DNA of 64,000 nucleotides from a delta proteobacterium MLS_D (GTDB taxonomy: Bacteria > Desulfobacterota > Syntrophia > Syntrophales > UBA2210): the NCBI GenBank assembly GCA_002030015.1, contig LQBH01000035.1, forward strand, positions 1 through 64,000, read 5' to 3'. This document shows positions 28,025 through 37,379 of this stretch, in pieces. Numbering within the stretch: position 1 is the first letter of the stretch; the number at the start of each line of letters is the position of its first letter. The position numbers and the translations under genes are program-made. The notes under the pieces are model-generated. The model saw nothing but the letters and a program-made list of their open reading frames with translations. It did not search any database and was not told the DNA's origin.

Positions 28025-28870
28025 TCAGTTCACTCCGAAGATACGGTTCGCCAAAGCAAGATCGGGACTTTTCTTGAAAAGCACGCCCAGATAAGGGGGG
28101 TTGCCCCGTTTCAACGACGATATTTTAAAATCCGGGTCGGCCGTGAGGGCCCTGATCCAGTTTATCAGCTCTCTGGTGGCCGGTTTTTTCTCGATGCCTT
28201 CAATCTGCCGCAACCGATAGAACGTACCGATACAGGCCTGCACCAGATCTTCTTCGAGGCGGGGGAAGTGAACCTTGAGAATGCGCTGCATCATTTCGGC
28301 ATCGGGAAAAGCGATGTGGTGAAAATTACACCTCCCCAGGAACGGATCGGAAAGATCCTTCTTGGCGTTGGAGGTAATGACGACTACCGGGCGATGCCGC
28401 GCCGTGACTGTTTTATCGACTTCAATAATGTCGAATTGCATCTGGTCAAGCACGTCAAGCATATCGTCCTGAAAATCCGTGTCGGCCTTGTCGATCTCGT
28501 CGATAAGCAGCACCGTCCGCCGTTCAGCCGTGAACGCTTGGCCGATTTTCCCCATGCGGATGTAGTCTTCGATGTTGCTCACATCCCGCGTAGAATCTCC
28601 AAAACGACTGTCGTTCAGGCGGGTCAGCGTATCGTACTGGTAGAGCGCGTCCACCAGTTTCATACTGGACTTCACGTTGAGAACGATAAGGGGCATTTCC
28701 AGGTTTTCAGCTATGGCGTAAGCCAGCATCGTCTTGCCTGTTCCCGGTTCTCCTTTGAGCAACAGGGGCATTTCAAGCGCCATCGACACGTTGACGATTT
28801 GAGCCAGTTCGTCGTCGAGAACGTAACGGGAAGCTCCCTTAAATCGGGATAATGTTTCTTTTTCCTTCAT
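28025..28870 (-). CDS. MoxR-family AAA+ ATPase
   Basis: A 281-residue ATPase. Walker A is GEPGTGKT (about 39-46), Walker B is VLLIDEIDKAD (about 121-131), and sensor 1 is VVVITSNAKKDL. The Arg-finger region contains FLGRCNFHHIAFP. MoxR proteins remodel or activate partner enzymes together with a VWA protein, here the product of the next gene. The ATG at 28870 is preferred over an upstream in-frame TTG because the latter lacks a ribosome site. A thiolase gene lies 113 bases upstream on the same strand. Confidence 0.88.
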   Translation of the reverse strand: MKEKETLSRFKGASRYVLDDELAQIVNVSMALEMPLLLKGEPGTGKTMLAYAIAENLEMPLIVLNVKSSMKLVDALYQYDTLTRLNDSRFGDSTRDVSNIEDYIRMGKIGQAFTAERRTVLLIDEIDKADTDFQDDMLDVLDQMQFDIIEVDKTVTARHRPVVVITSNAKKDLSDPFLGRCNFHHIAFPDAEMMQRILKVHFPRLEEDLVQACIGTFYRLRQIEGIEKKPATRELINWIRALTADPDFKISSLKRGNPPYLGVLFKKSPDLALANRIFGVN

Positions 28871-28983
28871 ATTCTGTTTAATCTCCAAAAAATTATTATT
28901 TTCTCCGCCGACGTCGCCCGGACCGGCCGGCGCTTCATAGTGTTTCGCGGCCCCGGGTCGCGTGGCAACGATACTATAAACGA

Positions 28984-30234
28984 TTACACCATTTCAAGGG
29001 CACAGGCCATGGAAACGCCGCCTCCGCCGCACAGCGTCGCCAGTCCCAGTGTTTTCCCCTGCCGCTTCATGGCGTAAAGCAGTGTTACCATGATGCGCGC
29101 GCCCGTCGATCCGACGGGATGGCCGAGACCGATGCCCGACCCGTTGATATTGGTAATGTCGCGGTTGATTCCCAGTTCCTTCTCACATCCCAGGTACTGG
29201 GCCGCGAACGCTTCATTCAATTCTATCAGTTCAAAATCGTCGATCGAAAGGCCCGACCGCTCCATGAGATTCCTGACCGCCGGTACCGGCCCCAACCCCA
29301 TGACCGAAGGATGAACACCCCCGTACCCCACGGCTTTGATACGGGCGATGGGCGTCAATCCAAGTTCTTTCGCCTTGTCCGCCGACATGATGACCAGCCC
29401 GGTCGAACCGTCGTTGATACCCGAGGCGTTTCCCGCGGTCACCTTGCCGATCTTGGGAATAAAGGCGGGGGGAAGCTTTTGCAGATCATCCATTGTAAGA
29501 CCGGGACGGAAATGTTCGTCCTTGTCGAATATAACCGGGGGCTTCCCTTTTCTCTGGGGCACCTCCACGGGAACGATCTCGTCCTGAAAAAATCCTTCCG
29601 TCGTGGCCCGCTCGGCCGCATTGTGGCTCTTGAGCGCCACTTCGTCCATTTCTTCCCTCGTCACATCCATCATCTGGGCGATGAATTCGGCCGTATGTCC
29701 CATAATATAAGGCTTCCCTTTAAAAAGCTCGAGGGGCATGCCTTCCTTTACCGGTCCATCCTCCGGATGCGGGATCAAGTCCGACCCGCAGTGAAGGGCG
29801 TGGATCAGCCAGTCCACCAGTGTCTGGTCCTGCAGGCGGCAGCCCCAGCGGGCGCCGGGCACGGTGTAGGGAACGCCCGACATGTGTTCCACGCCGCCGG
29901 CCAGAATGATCTCGGCGAGCCCGGCCTGAATCATGGCCATGCCCGATATGGTCGCCTCCATGCCGGAAATGCACACGCGGTTGATGGTAACAGCCGGAAT
30001 CGATTCCGGAATACCCGCCATGAGCGCTCCCACTCTCGCCACGTTCAGGGCGTCCACCGGCTCAAGGCAGCAACCGTAACGGACATCGTCGATCATGTCG
30101 ACGGTAATGCCGGCCCTTTTGACCGCCTCTTTCATGGTTACGCTCGCGATATACGCTCCGTTGCTGTCCCTGAGCGTTCCCCCGAATGTACCTATCGCCG
30201 TGCGACAGGCTGAAACGATGACTACATCTTTCAT
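28984..30234 (-). CDS. Acetyl-CoA acetyltransferase (thiolase)
   Basis: A 416-residue type II thiolase that condenses or cleaves acyl-CoA and acetyl-CoA units. The acyl-accepting Cys88 sits in NRVCISGMEA. The other catalytic blocks are NEAFAAQYLG, GHPVGSTGARI (His) and LCGGGGVSMA (second Cys). Length and motif order are normal. The start at 30234 follows AGGAGAG. In this organism it would serve the last step of beta-oxidation of the acyl-CoAs made by the dehydrogenases at 33490 and 37380, or acetoacetyl-CoA cleavage. It is followed by the MoxR/VWA pair. Confidence 0.93.
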   Translation of the reverse strand: MKDVVIVSACRTAIGTFGGTLRDSNGAYIASVTMKEAVKRAGITVDMIDDVRYGCCLEPVDALNVARVGALMAGIPESIPAVTINRVCISGMEATISGMAMIQAGLAEIILAGGVEHMSGVPYTVPGARWGCRLQDQTLVDWLIHALHCGSDLIPHPEDGPVKEGMPLELFKGKPYIMGHTAEFIAQMMDVTREEMDEVALKSHNAAERATTEGFFQDEIVPVEVPQRKGKPPVIFDKDEHFRPGLTMDDLQKLPPAFIPKIGKVTAGNASGINDGSTGLVIMSADKAKELGLTPIARIKAVGYGGVHPSVMGLGPVPAVRNLMERSGLSIDDFELIELNEAFAAQYLGCEKELGINRDITNINGSGIGLGHPVGSTGARIMVTLLYAMKRQGKTLGLATLCGGGGVSMACALEMV

Positions 30235-30464
30235 ATACACTCTCCTTTTTTCGGTTTTCAAGATTATTCAGTCATATCAGTCTTCAGTTTCAGGAACTCG
30301 GTGCACCGTTGCTCATATCAAAAGTCTCCGTAAAAAAAAAGTAAATAAGGTCCAGTTTCCGCCGATGAATCGGGCCGTTCCGGAATGTATTACCCGCTTG
30401 ATGTTGAAGCCGGTCGCCGGTATAGTGATCTCTACGTCACATTCCACGTCGGAGAATTCCGCTC

Positions 30465-32237
30465 ATGGACCAGGCCATCGTCTTTGTCACCCTCGGCATT
30501 ACGCTTGTTCTCTTCACCTGGGGAAAAATCAGGTATGATTTTACCGCTCTCATCGCTCTTTTTATCGTAGTCGTCTTCGGCGTCGTTCCCGCCTCGAAAG
30601 CGTTCCTCGGGTTCGGACATCCCGCCGTGATCACCGTGGCCGCTGTGCTCATTATCAGCCGCGCTCTTCAGAACTCCGGTCTGATCGAAGTCCTGGCCGG
30701 GTGGGTGACCAGGCTGGGCAAAAATATGGTATCGCAGATACTGGTTTTAACCTTTTTCGTGGGAATCGCCTCGGCCTTCATGAATAACGTGGGCGCCCTG
30801 GCCGTTATGATGCCCGTGGCCATGCAGCTGGCCAGAAAAAACAATTACCCTGCTTCGTACGTTCTCATGCCTATAGCGTTCGCATCGCTCCTCGGCGGCA
30901 TGACCACCATGATCGGGACACCGCCGAACATTATCATCGCGACGTTTCGTGCCGATGTTACAGGATCTCCCTTCGGTCTTTTCAATTTCACGCCCGTGGG
31001 CGCCCTGGTTGCCCTGGTCGGCCTTGCTTTCGTGTCTCTCGCCGGGTGGCGATTCCTGCCGGTCCGAAGTCCGCAAAACGGCTCGGACAACCTGTTTCAC
31101 ATCGACGATTACATAACGGAAGTACGTGTTCTAAAGGACTCGAAAATAAAAGGACAACCCATCGGCGAGATACGGGAGATAACCGGAACGGCGGTACGGC
31201 CTCTCGGCCTGGTGCGTAATAAACGCCGTATTCACGCGCCCGATCCGTCGGAGATATTGAAAACAAACGATATTCTCATCATAGAAGCCGATACGGAAGA
31301 ACTTAATGCGTTCGTCGGAAACAGCGGCGTCAAGCTCGTGGGCGGCAAAAAATTCCGCAAGGACGCCGCCGGATCAAAGGATATTAAAATCGTCGAGGCT
31401 GTCGTTATGGCGGATTCGCCGCTTATCGGGGAGACGGCCTCCAGTCTCAACATGCGGTCCCGTTACGGCCTCAACCTGCTGGCCGTGGCCCAACGGGAGC
31501 GGCAGGTCCGTCTTCGTATCGACGACATCAGGTTCCGGGCGGGCGACGTATTGCTCCTGCAGGGCCGGGCCCGTAATATTCACGACGCCGTAACGGGCAT
31601 GCGCTGCCTGCCGCTGGCCGAACGGGGCCTTACTATCGGCCTGCCGCGCAAGGTCTATGTCGCCGTGGGCATTTTCGGGGCCGCCATTCTTTCCATCGTT
31701 ACGGGGATGCTTGCCGTACATGTCGCCTTTTCCATGGCGGCGCTCATCCTGGTCCTGTCGAACATTATCTCCGTTCGCGATGTCTACAGTACAATCGACT
31801 GGCCCGTTATTGTTCTTCTGGGGGCCATGATTCCCGTGGGAGCAGCCCTGGAATCAACCGGCGGGTCACAGATCATCGCGTCACTCATTCTCGAGAACGG
31901 CAGCCGGTTGCCCCTCTGGGCGACATTGACCATCCTGCTTGTGATGACCATGTGGTTGTCGGATATCATCAATAACGCGGCCACAGTGGTTCTCATGGCG
32001 CCCATCGCCATCAGTATCGCCACGGGCCTCGGAGCTTCGGTCGATCCCTTTCTCATGGCGGTCGCCGTGGGAGGCTCCAGCGCCTTTCTCACACCCATTG
32101 GGCACCAGTCAAACACGCTGGTGATGGGACCGGGAGGATACAAGTTCACTGATTACTGGCGCATGGGACTGCCGCTGGATGTCCTTATCGTTCTTGTCGG
32201 AATTCCGGCTATTCTTTACTTCTGGCCGGCCTGGTGA
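30465..32237 (+). CDS. SLC13-family carrier with two TrkA-C domains
   Basis: A 590-residue inner-membrane carrier of the ArsB/NhaD/SLC13 type. The two half-transporters flank two RCK-C (TrkA-C) domains at about 215-300 and 305-385. The re-entrant hairpin motifs are present: NNVGALAVMMP and GTPPNIII in the first half, NNAATVVLMAPIAI and TPIGHQSNT in the second. Members move dicarboxylates, sulfate or other anions, usually with Na+. The inserted domains suggest ligand gating. The substrate is not known. It converges closely with the DUF374 gene. Confidence 0.88.
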   Translation: MDQAIVFVTLGITLVLFTWGKIRYDFTALIALFIVVVFGVVPASKAFLGFGHPAVITVAAVLIISRALQNSGLIEVLAGWVTRLGKNMVSQILVLTFFVGIASAFMNNVGALAVMMPVAMQLARKNNYPASYVLMPIAFASLLGGMTTMIGTPPNIIIATFRADVTGSPFGLFNFTPVGALVALVGLAFVSLAGWRFLPVRSPQNGSDNLFHIDDYITEVRVLKDSKIKGQPIGEIREITGTAVRPLGLVRNKRRIHAPDPSEILKTNDILIIEADTEELNAFVGNSGVKLVGGKKFRKDAAGSKDIKIVEAVVMADSPLIGETASSLNMRSRYGLNLLAVAQRERQVRLRIDDIRFRAGDVLLLQGRARNIHDAVTGMRCLPLAERGLTIGLPRKVYVAVGIFGAAILSIVTGMLAVHVAFSMAALILVLSNIISVRDVYSTIDWPVIVLLGAMIPVGAALESTGGSQIIASLILENGSRLPLWATLTILLVMTMWLSDIINNAATVVLMAPIAISIATGLGASVDPFLMAVAVGGSSAFLTPIGHQSNTLVMGPGGYKFTDYWRMGLPLDVLIVLVGIPAILYFWPAW

Positions 32238-32256
32238 AAAACGCCGTGACTGTGAA

Positions 32257-33000
32257 TCAGGATGATGTTGCTCCGTGACGGGACCGCGGCAGGAGATAGG
32301 GCCGCATAGTCGTTTCAAGAAGAACCCGCTGGCTTTCGAAGCTGTCGACGCCTTCGTCGGAACATGGTATCATCGGACCAAAACGGAGGGTCACCCGCGC
32401 AAAGGGTTTCGGCAGCATGAACCGGTCCCAGCTGTGAAAATACCAGGCCTTGTCGGCTTCAGTGTAGAAAGGAACGATCACGGCGCCCGTGGCGCGGGCC
32501 AGGCTGATCACGCCTGCTTTCACGACACCTGCGGGTCCCCGGGGGCCGTCGACGATGTGAGCCGCAAGCCCCGACTGTCTGAACCGGCTGACCATTTCCT
32601 TCAGCGCCTGCCCTCCGCCGCGCGACGAGGAGCCGCGTACGGTGTGCCAGCCCTGCTTCTCGGCGATGCGGGCAATGATGTCTCCGTCCTGACTCCTGCT
32701 GATCATCAGGGATGGCTTGAACGATTCATAGGACTTGAAGGGCCGAATCGCGGCGAAGAACTGCTGATGCCAGGTACAGAGGAGCACCGAGCCACCGCTT
32801 GTGAGATAGTCCATCCAGCATTCTTCGTTTTCGATGGTAATGCGGAATGTCCGGGAGTAGAGACGAAGAACTACAAGAAGCAGGATGCTTAATCTTTTAG
32901 AAATGTTGAATTTCCAATCTTTTAACACGAATACGTCTTTCCGGAACGCTGATTCTTCGCGGGGCCGAGCCGATATTACGACGAAACACCGGGCTTCCAC
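32257..33000 (-). CDS. DUF374 lysophospholipid acyltransferase-like protein
   Basis: A protein of up to 247 residues. The central WHQQFFAAI (near 77-85) replaces the HX4D box of classical acyltransferases in the usual DUF374 manner, and the HIVDGPRGPAGVVKAG block (near 149-164) is diagnostic for the family. DUF374 proteins resemble lipid A lauroyltransferases and probably add an acyl chain to a cell-envelope lipid. The start is uncertain: the first in-frame codon is a GTG without a good ribosome site, and the conserved part begins near the LKDWKFNISKR segment some 25 residues later. Confidence 0.82.
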   Translation of the reverse strand: MEARCFVVISARPREESAFRKDVFVLKDWKFNISKRLSILLLVVLRLYSRTFRITIENEECWMDYLTSGGSVLLCTWHQQFFAAIRPFKSYESFKPSLMISRSQDGDIIARIAEKQGWHTVRGSSSRGGGQALKEMVSRFRQSGLAAHIVDGPRGPAGVVKAGVISLARATGAVIVPFYTEADKAWYFHSWDRFMLPKPFARVTLRFGPMIPCSDEGVDSFESQRVLLETTMRPYLLPRSRHGATSS

Positions 33001-33102
33001 TCGGAACTATATGAAGAACGACGGCAAGAGTCAACGCAAATACGATGCAATTTCCACTTGACACACACCGCGGCTTCGCTCAAGTTTTACTTCACGCCGC
33101 GT

Positions 33103-33108
33103 TATAAT
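33103..33108 (+). promoter_or_regulatory. Possible -10 box for the XRE/acyl-CoA dehydrogenase operon
   Basis: A perfect TATAAT lies 19 bases before the XRE start codon. No good -35 box is spaced correctly; a TTGACA at 33058-33063 is too far away. Confidence 0.35.
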
Positions 33109-33127
33109 AATTTTCAGGGGACGTGCC

Positions 33128-33493
33128 ATGAACGCCTATGAACGAATCGGCCGGAAACTCCAAAAAGCCAGGGAAGAAGCCGGTATGAGCCAGGAAGAAC
33201 TGGCCGGGCGTCTCGGCTGTTCCCAGGCGTCTCTTTCCTATTACGAACTGGGGAAACGGCGCATTTATTTCGCGGAGCTGGAAAAAATCTGCGCCATTCT
33301 GAAACGCCCTCTTACGTATTTCCTCGAAAACCAGGACCCGGGTGAAAACCGGGGCAATAATCTCGCCGCCCTCCTGCAGGAACCGCACATGGAAGACATC
33401 TTGCTCCAGGCGGGCGGCCTGACGCCCTCGCAGCGAAAATCCGTGCTGGAATATATCGAGTGGCGGAAATTCAGGGACGGAGGGAAAAAATGA
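33128..33493 (+). CDS. XRE-family transcriptional regulator
   Basis: A 121-residue DNA-binding protein. The helix-turn-helix spans about 7-60, with MSQEELAGRLGCSQASLSYYE holding helices 2 and 3. The C-terminal 60 residues are short and helical and may bring about dimerisation. The stop codon overlaps the start of the acyl-CoA dehydrogenase gene (ATGA), so the two are made together. A local regulator of that dehydrogenase, possibly sensing an acyl-CoA, is a reasonable inference; no effector domain is recognisable. Confidence 0.88.
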   Translation: MNAYERIGRKLQKAREEAGMSQEELAGRLGCSQASLSYYELGKRRIYFAELEKICAILKRPLTYFLENQDPGENRGNNLAALLQEPHMEDILLQAGGLTPSQRKSVLEYIEWRKFRDGGKK

Positions 33494-34632
33494 TCTCGTT
33501 CACGCTCTCCGAACACCAGCGGGAACTTCAGCAGAAATTCCGCGAAACAGGTGAATTACGCCTGCGCCCCGTTGCGGCGGAAATCGACCGAGCCGCTCCC
33601 GGTCCTCTCGACCGGCGCTTTCTTGACATCCTCGGAAGTGAAGGTCTCATTTCACTCCTGGTGCCCGAAGAATACGGCGGACAGCACGTTGACGCCATCA
33701 CGCTTGCCGTCATTATTGAAGAACTTGGATGGGCATCCACGGATTTCGCGGCGGTATTTCAGTCGACGTTTCACGCCGTAAAAACCATCCTCGTTGGAGG
33801 ATCGCCGGAGCAGAAAAAGCGGTTCCTCAAGGAATTGCTTGCGCCTTCGGGTCGCGTGGCGGCTTTCTGTCCCACTGAAGAACAGGGCGGTTCGGACAGT
33901 TCTTCTTTCAGAACCACCGCCCGCCTCAGCGGTGACCGGTATATTCTGAACGGCGAGAAAACTCCCGTTATCAACGCCGGCAGCGCCGCTTTTTATATTG
34001 TGTGGGCGAACATGGACACGGACCGGGGGCGTTCCGGCATCAACGCTTTCGTTGTCCCGGGCGACACGCCGGGAGTGACCTGCGGCCCCTACTACGACAA
34101 ATCGGGACACCGGGGCGTTCCAATCGCGACGGTGACCTTTGACAACGTCGAAGTGCCCAAGGAAAACCTGATCGGCGCCCCCGGAAGCGGGTATCTTCTC
34201 CTGATGCAGACCGTCGATTCGGGCCGCGCCTTTGTCGGCGCTTCCTGCGTGGGACTCGCCCGGGCGGCCCTCGAAATAGCCCTCGAGCACGCGAAAAAAC
34301 GTACAATCAAGAGCCGACCGATTATAAGCAACCAGGGCGTGAGTTTCTCCCTGGCCGATCTGTTGACGCACCTGGAAGCGGCGCGGCTGCTCGTCTGGAA
34401 GGCCTGCGAACTGATGAACGCCGGGCTTGATCACTCGGCCGCCTCGGCAATGGCGAAGCTTTTCGCCTCCGAACTGGCCGTACATGCAACATCCGAAGGG
34501 ATGCTGATCCTGGGACAGAAAAGCATGCACCGATCGGCGCTGATGGAAAAATTCCAGCGTGACGCCCAGCTCACACGAATCGTCGAGGGTACCAGCCACA
34601 TTCAAAAAGCGGTCATCGCGAGTCAGCTGTAA
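33490..34632 (+). CDS. Acyl-CoA dehydrogenase
   Basis: A 380-residue FAD-dependent dehydrogenase that introduces the alpha,beta double bond into an acyl-CoA. It has the three-part fold: helical N-terminal (about 1-115), beta middle with CPTEEQGGSD in place of the usual LTEPxxGSD FAD block, and helical C-terminal. The catalytic glutamate is present in TRIVEGTSHIQ near residue 369. The start at 33490 follows GGAGGG; an upstream in-frame ATG lies inside the regulator gene. The acyl chain preference is unknown. No electron-transfer flavoprotein genes are in the window. Confidence 0.92.
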   Translation: MISFTLSEHQRELQQKFRETGELRLRPVAAEIDRAAPGPLDRRFLDILGSEGLISLLVPEEYGGQHVDAITLAVIIEELGWASTDFAAVFQSTFHAVKTILVGGSPEQKKRFLKELLAPSGRVAAFCPTEEQGGSDSSSFRTTARLSGDRYILNGEKTPVINAGSAAFYIVWANMDTDRGRSGINAFVVPGDTPGVTCGPYYDKSGHRGVPIATVTFDNVEVPKENLIGAPGSGYLLLMQTVDSGRAFVGASCVGLARAALEIALEHAKKRTIKSRPIISNQGVSFSLADLLTHLEAARLLVWKACELMNAGLDHSAASAMAKLFASELAVHATSEGMLILGQKSMHRSALMEKFQRDAQLTRIVEGTSHIQKAVIASQL

Positions 34633-35018
34633 CCAGGCTCTGGCCGGTCTTCGAATACTCACTGTTGATTCGGCAGGGAATATGCCCGCCACGCACCGGT
34701 AATCCGTGGCGATTTCTTGGCACCCGGGAATATAACAAAATGGCATTTTTCTTGACAGAGATACAACCCTGTGTAATACGTGAAGTAATCTTTCAACTTA
34801 TCCGACATGCTTCGCATTCAGGTCGACGGTGAAGCACTGAAAATCTTGCGGAGAATTGAGGCCGCCCGACGACCTCACTGCGAGAATGAGAAGCACTGTA
34901 ACATGGTCATCAACAGTTTCCCTGCTGTTGTCAAACCGAGCACAGATTGTCCCAGGTTCAATCGCCGGTGCGTACATCGGCTCCGAGCAGACACCAACTT
35001 ACTAAGGAGGGGAACAAC
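34633..35018 (+). promoter_or_regulatory. Intergenic region upstream of a Liv-type binding protein
   Basis: No gene is visible in these 386 bases. A perfect TTGACA lies at 34752-34757, but the sequence 17 bases downstream (AATACG) is a poor -10. A long untranslated leader with a strong AGGAGG before the start is likely. Confidence 0.35.
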
Positions 35019-36221
35019 ATGAATTCGAAGAAGATGTTATGTTTAGTGGCAGGTCTTGTCATGATGGGATTCTATCTCATGGCAGATACGGGTTTTGCCG
35101 GGGAACCCGGTTTCGACGACAATGAAATCCGTATTGCGCAATTCAGTCCTCAATCGGGTCCCGCCGCGGCATGGGGGGCCGTGGCCCGTGGCGCCAAATT
35201 TCTTTTTGACTATGTGAACGAGCAGGGCGGCATACACGGAAGAAAGATAAAATATTTTATTCGGGATGCCCAGTACAATCCTTCTCAGGCAATGGCGGCA
35301 GTAAGAGAACTGGTCGACCGGCAGGGAATATTTGCGTTGACAGGCGGCGTCTCTGGAGCCGGCTGTATCGCCGTCAAAGACTTTGTCGATCAACACAAGG
35401 TATTGTGGGTTGTTGGGGGAACCGCCGCCCTGAACCCCGTGGACTATCCGCCGAGCAGGTACCGGTTTCACGCCTATCCGCTGTTCCAGGATGAGGCTAG
35501 CGTAGTAACAAAATACTTAGTGGAGGAACGGGGATACAAAAAAATCGGGTTTCTCTATCAGAATGATCAGTTCGGTAAAGCCGGTCTTGCGGGGTGCAAA
35601 CAGCGACTTGCCACTTACGGCATTGAACTCGTCGCAGAACTGCCCGCGGAACCGACCACCACGGACATATCGTCTCAAATACTTCGATTCAAGAACAACG
35701 GCGCCGAAACGGTCCTCATGTGGGTAAATCCATCCCTGGCGGTCATGGCTCTCAAAACTTCCTCCAGTGTGGGGTATAAGCCACAGTGGGTCGGGTTTGA
35801 CGGTCTCTCGGATTATCCGATCATGTATCATATTACCGATGGACTGTTTGAGGGTGTCATAACAACAGCCTTTATTCCGCCACCCGATTCGAATGATCCC
35901 CTGGTTGTGAAATATCGGGAAGCAGCAAAACGGCTGGCGCCCGAAGAACGGTGGTCCTATTTGTTCATGGGAGGAATCTGGTTCGCGGAACCTCTCGTGG
36001 AAGCCCTTCAACGGGTCGGACGGGATCTCAGCACGGAAGCAGTCATCGCGGAACTCGAAAAATTTGAAAACTGGAAAAGCCTGGGACCTCCCATAACGTG
36101 GAACGAGAATCGCCGCCAGGGGACGGATGCCGTCCAGATAGTACAATGCGGTCCCAAGGGTTCCACCAAGCTGCTGCAGGATTGGATGCCGAACGAACTT
36201 GCCACGTGGAAAAACGAGTAA
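35019..36221 (+). CDS. Liv-type (family 6) periplasmic binding protein, orphan
   Basis: A 400-residue secreted ligand-binding protein. The signal peptide (about 1-26) ends with GFAGEP. The Peripla_BP_6 fold follows with EIRIAQFSPQSGPAAAWG and the GGIHGRKIKYFIRDAQYNPSQA segment, typical of branched-chain amino-acid/amide/carboxylate receptors. The start has an AGGAGG site. No permease or ATPase gene of the Liv class lies near, so it must work with subunits elsewhere. Its position among acyl-CoA dehydrogenases suggests an acid or amide that feeds CoA-ester metabolism; the ligand is unknown. Confidence 0.9.
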   Translation: MNSKKMLCLVAGLVMMGFYLMADTGFAGEPGFDDNEIRIAQFSPQSGPAAAWGAVARGAKFLFDYVNEQGGIHGRKIKYFIRDAQYNPSQAMAAVRELVDRQGIFALTGGVSGAGCIAVKDFVDQHKVLWVVGGTAALNPVDYPPSRYRFHAYPLFQDEASVVTKYLVEERGYKKIGFLYQNDQFGKAGLAGCKQRLATYGIELVAELPAEPTTTDISSQILRFKNNGAETVLMWVNPSLAVMALKTSSSVGYKPQWVGFDGLSDYPIMYHITDGLFEGVITTAFIPPPDSNDPLVVKYREAAKRLAPEERWSYLFMGGIWFAEPLVEALQRVGRDLSTEAVIAELEKFENWKSLGPPITWNENRRQGTDAVQIVQCGPKGSTKLLQDWMPNELATWKNE

Positions 36222-36268
36222 GAAATATTCAATTTTTGTAATCAGGTGGCTTAATCACACGACCACTA

Positions 36269-36299
36269 CCCGGAGAACCGGTTTGACCGGTTCTCCGGG
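36269..36299 (+). terminator. Strong hairpin after the Liv-type binding protein
   Basis: CCCGGAGAACCGG and CCGGTTCTCCGGG form a perfect 13-bp stem with a 5-base loop, 47 bases past the stop at 36221. The U-run is weak, so it may need Rho or act as an mRNA 3' stabiliser. Confidence 0.65.
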
Positions 36300-36485
36300 A
36301 TAAAAGATATTGCAACCCGCAACGGCGCGCACTGTCTCTCGGGATGTGTGCGTCCGTTGCCGCGACAGTAGCGGGACCAGATACTGGGAGAAGTTCTGTT
36401 CTTCGGGATGTCCGGCACATCGCAAGAGTAATGACCGACCACTGTGCTTGCATTGTTTAAGTCCGCGAGGAAAGAAGCTGTCACG

Positions 36486-37211
36486 ATGTCGACACCCGAT
36501 CGTAATAATCCGTACTCATTTGATGCATTTCTCGCCTGAAGAAACAAGGTTGTTTTTTACCGGGACGATTCTTTCTTTCAGCATGTGGTACGGCATTTTA
36601 CGGTGAGAAATGGAAAACGATTACTCGTGAAGCCGAAATCACCTCCGAAAAGGTGTCCTTCCGGTGGAGAAGTATCGCGGATGAGACATCCCGGCCCGAA
36701 AATTAGCCCTCCATCATGCAATACGACGGGATGAATCACCGGATTGACCGCGTTGTCCACCCTCTCGACATGGAAATCACGGAACGCGAAATTTTCGCGG
36801 AGGGACTTTTCTCGGCGCATACTTCAGCATGGAAACAGCTTGTAAAAATGTACCTGGTTTTTCAAAACGGCGAGGCCTGTATCGCCTGTCCCCTTACCTG
36901 CACGGAGGGAATGGTGGAACTGCTGAGAAAATATGCAGATACGCCGGAACTCCGGCGCATACTCACACACTGTACTGAGGGAATTGACGGCAGTTTCGGC
37001 ATCGGTGCCCAGTATCTTTCTGGGATGCAGGGAGGCTCGGACGTGCAGCAAAACCTGCTTTAAGCGACGTTACACGGGGACCAGTGGTTTATTATTCGGC
37101 ACAAAGTTCTTCTGCTCGGCAACACACGCCGATTATGCGGTGATCACGGCGAAACCGTCCGGAGCTGGAAAAGTTGCTCTCTCCATAGTGCCCTCATCGT
37201 TGCCTGGCTAA
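36486..37211 (+). pseudogene. Frameshifted and truncated AidB-like acyl-CoA dehydrogenase
   Basis: Three pieces of one acyl-CoA dehydrogenase of the long, AidB-like type follow in the right order. From 36486 the frame gives MSTPDRNNPYSFDAFLA, then an in-frame TGA at 36537-36539, then NKVVFYRDDSFFQHVVRHFT. Near 36700 the match moves to another frame (MNHRIDRVVHPLDMEI, ACPLTCTEGMVELLRKYAD, FGIGAQYLSGMQGGSD), which ends at 37063. From about 37080 it returns to the first frame (LFGTKFFCSATHADYAVITAKP, VALSIVPSSLPG) and stops at 37211. The C-terminal half is absent. Intact relatives have about 550-600 residues. This is a dead copy beside two intact acyl-CoA dehydrogenases. Confidence 0.82.
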
Positions 37212-37244
37212 AATGTTTCGCTACAACAAATTGGTGTTTCGCTC

Positions 37245-37273
37245 TTGACATGGATATAACTATATGTTGTATT
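37245..37273 (+). promoter_or_regulatory. Sigma70-type promoter for the second acyl-CoA dehydrogenase
   Basis: TTGACA and TGTATT are separated by exactly 17 bases in an AT-rich stretch, about 105 bases before the start at 37380. Confidence 0.5.
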
Positions 37274-37379
37274 CGATAGTGATTTTCATGCCGGCACGAC
37301 CCGCCCGTCATGGACCACGGCCCCGCACGGGCAGTGGCATTATTAACAATAATTTCATGCAGGAAAGGGAGACAACGCC

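Noticed and set aside
29119-30213. 364-codon open frame on the plus strand
   Set aside because: It lies entirely opposite the well-supported thiolase gene and shows no family features; long antisense frames are common at this GC content.
34741-34757. Possible second sigma54 promoter (TGGCAT-N5-TTGAC) before the Liv-type receptor
   Set aside because: The essential GC at -12 is GA, and no sigma54 activator is nearby; the TTGACA in it can equally be a -35 box.
36537-36539. In-frame TGA read as selenocysteine
   Set aside because: The same gene has frame changes and lacks its C-terminal half, and acyl-CoA dehydrogenases of this class are not selenoproteins; a dead gene explains it better.
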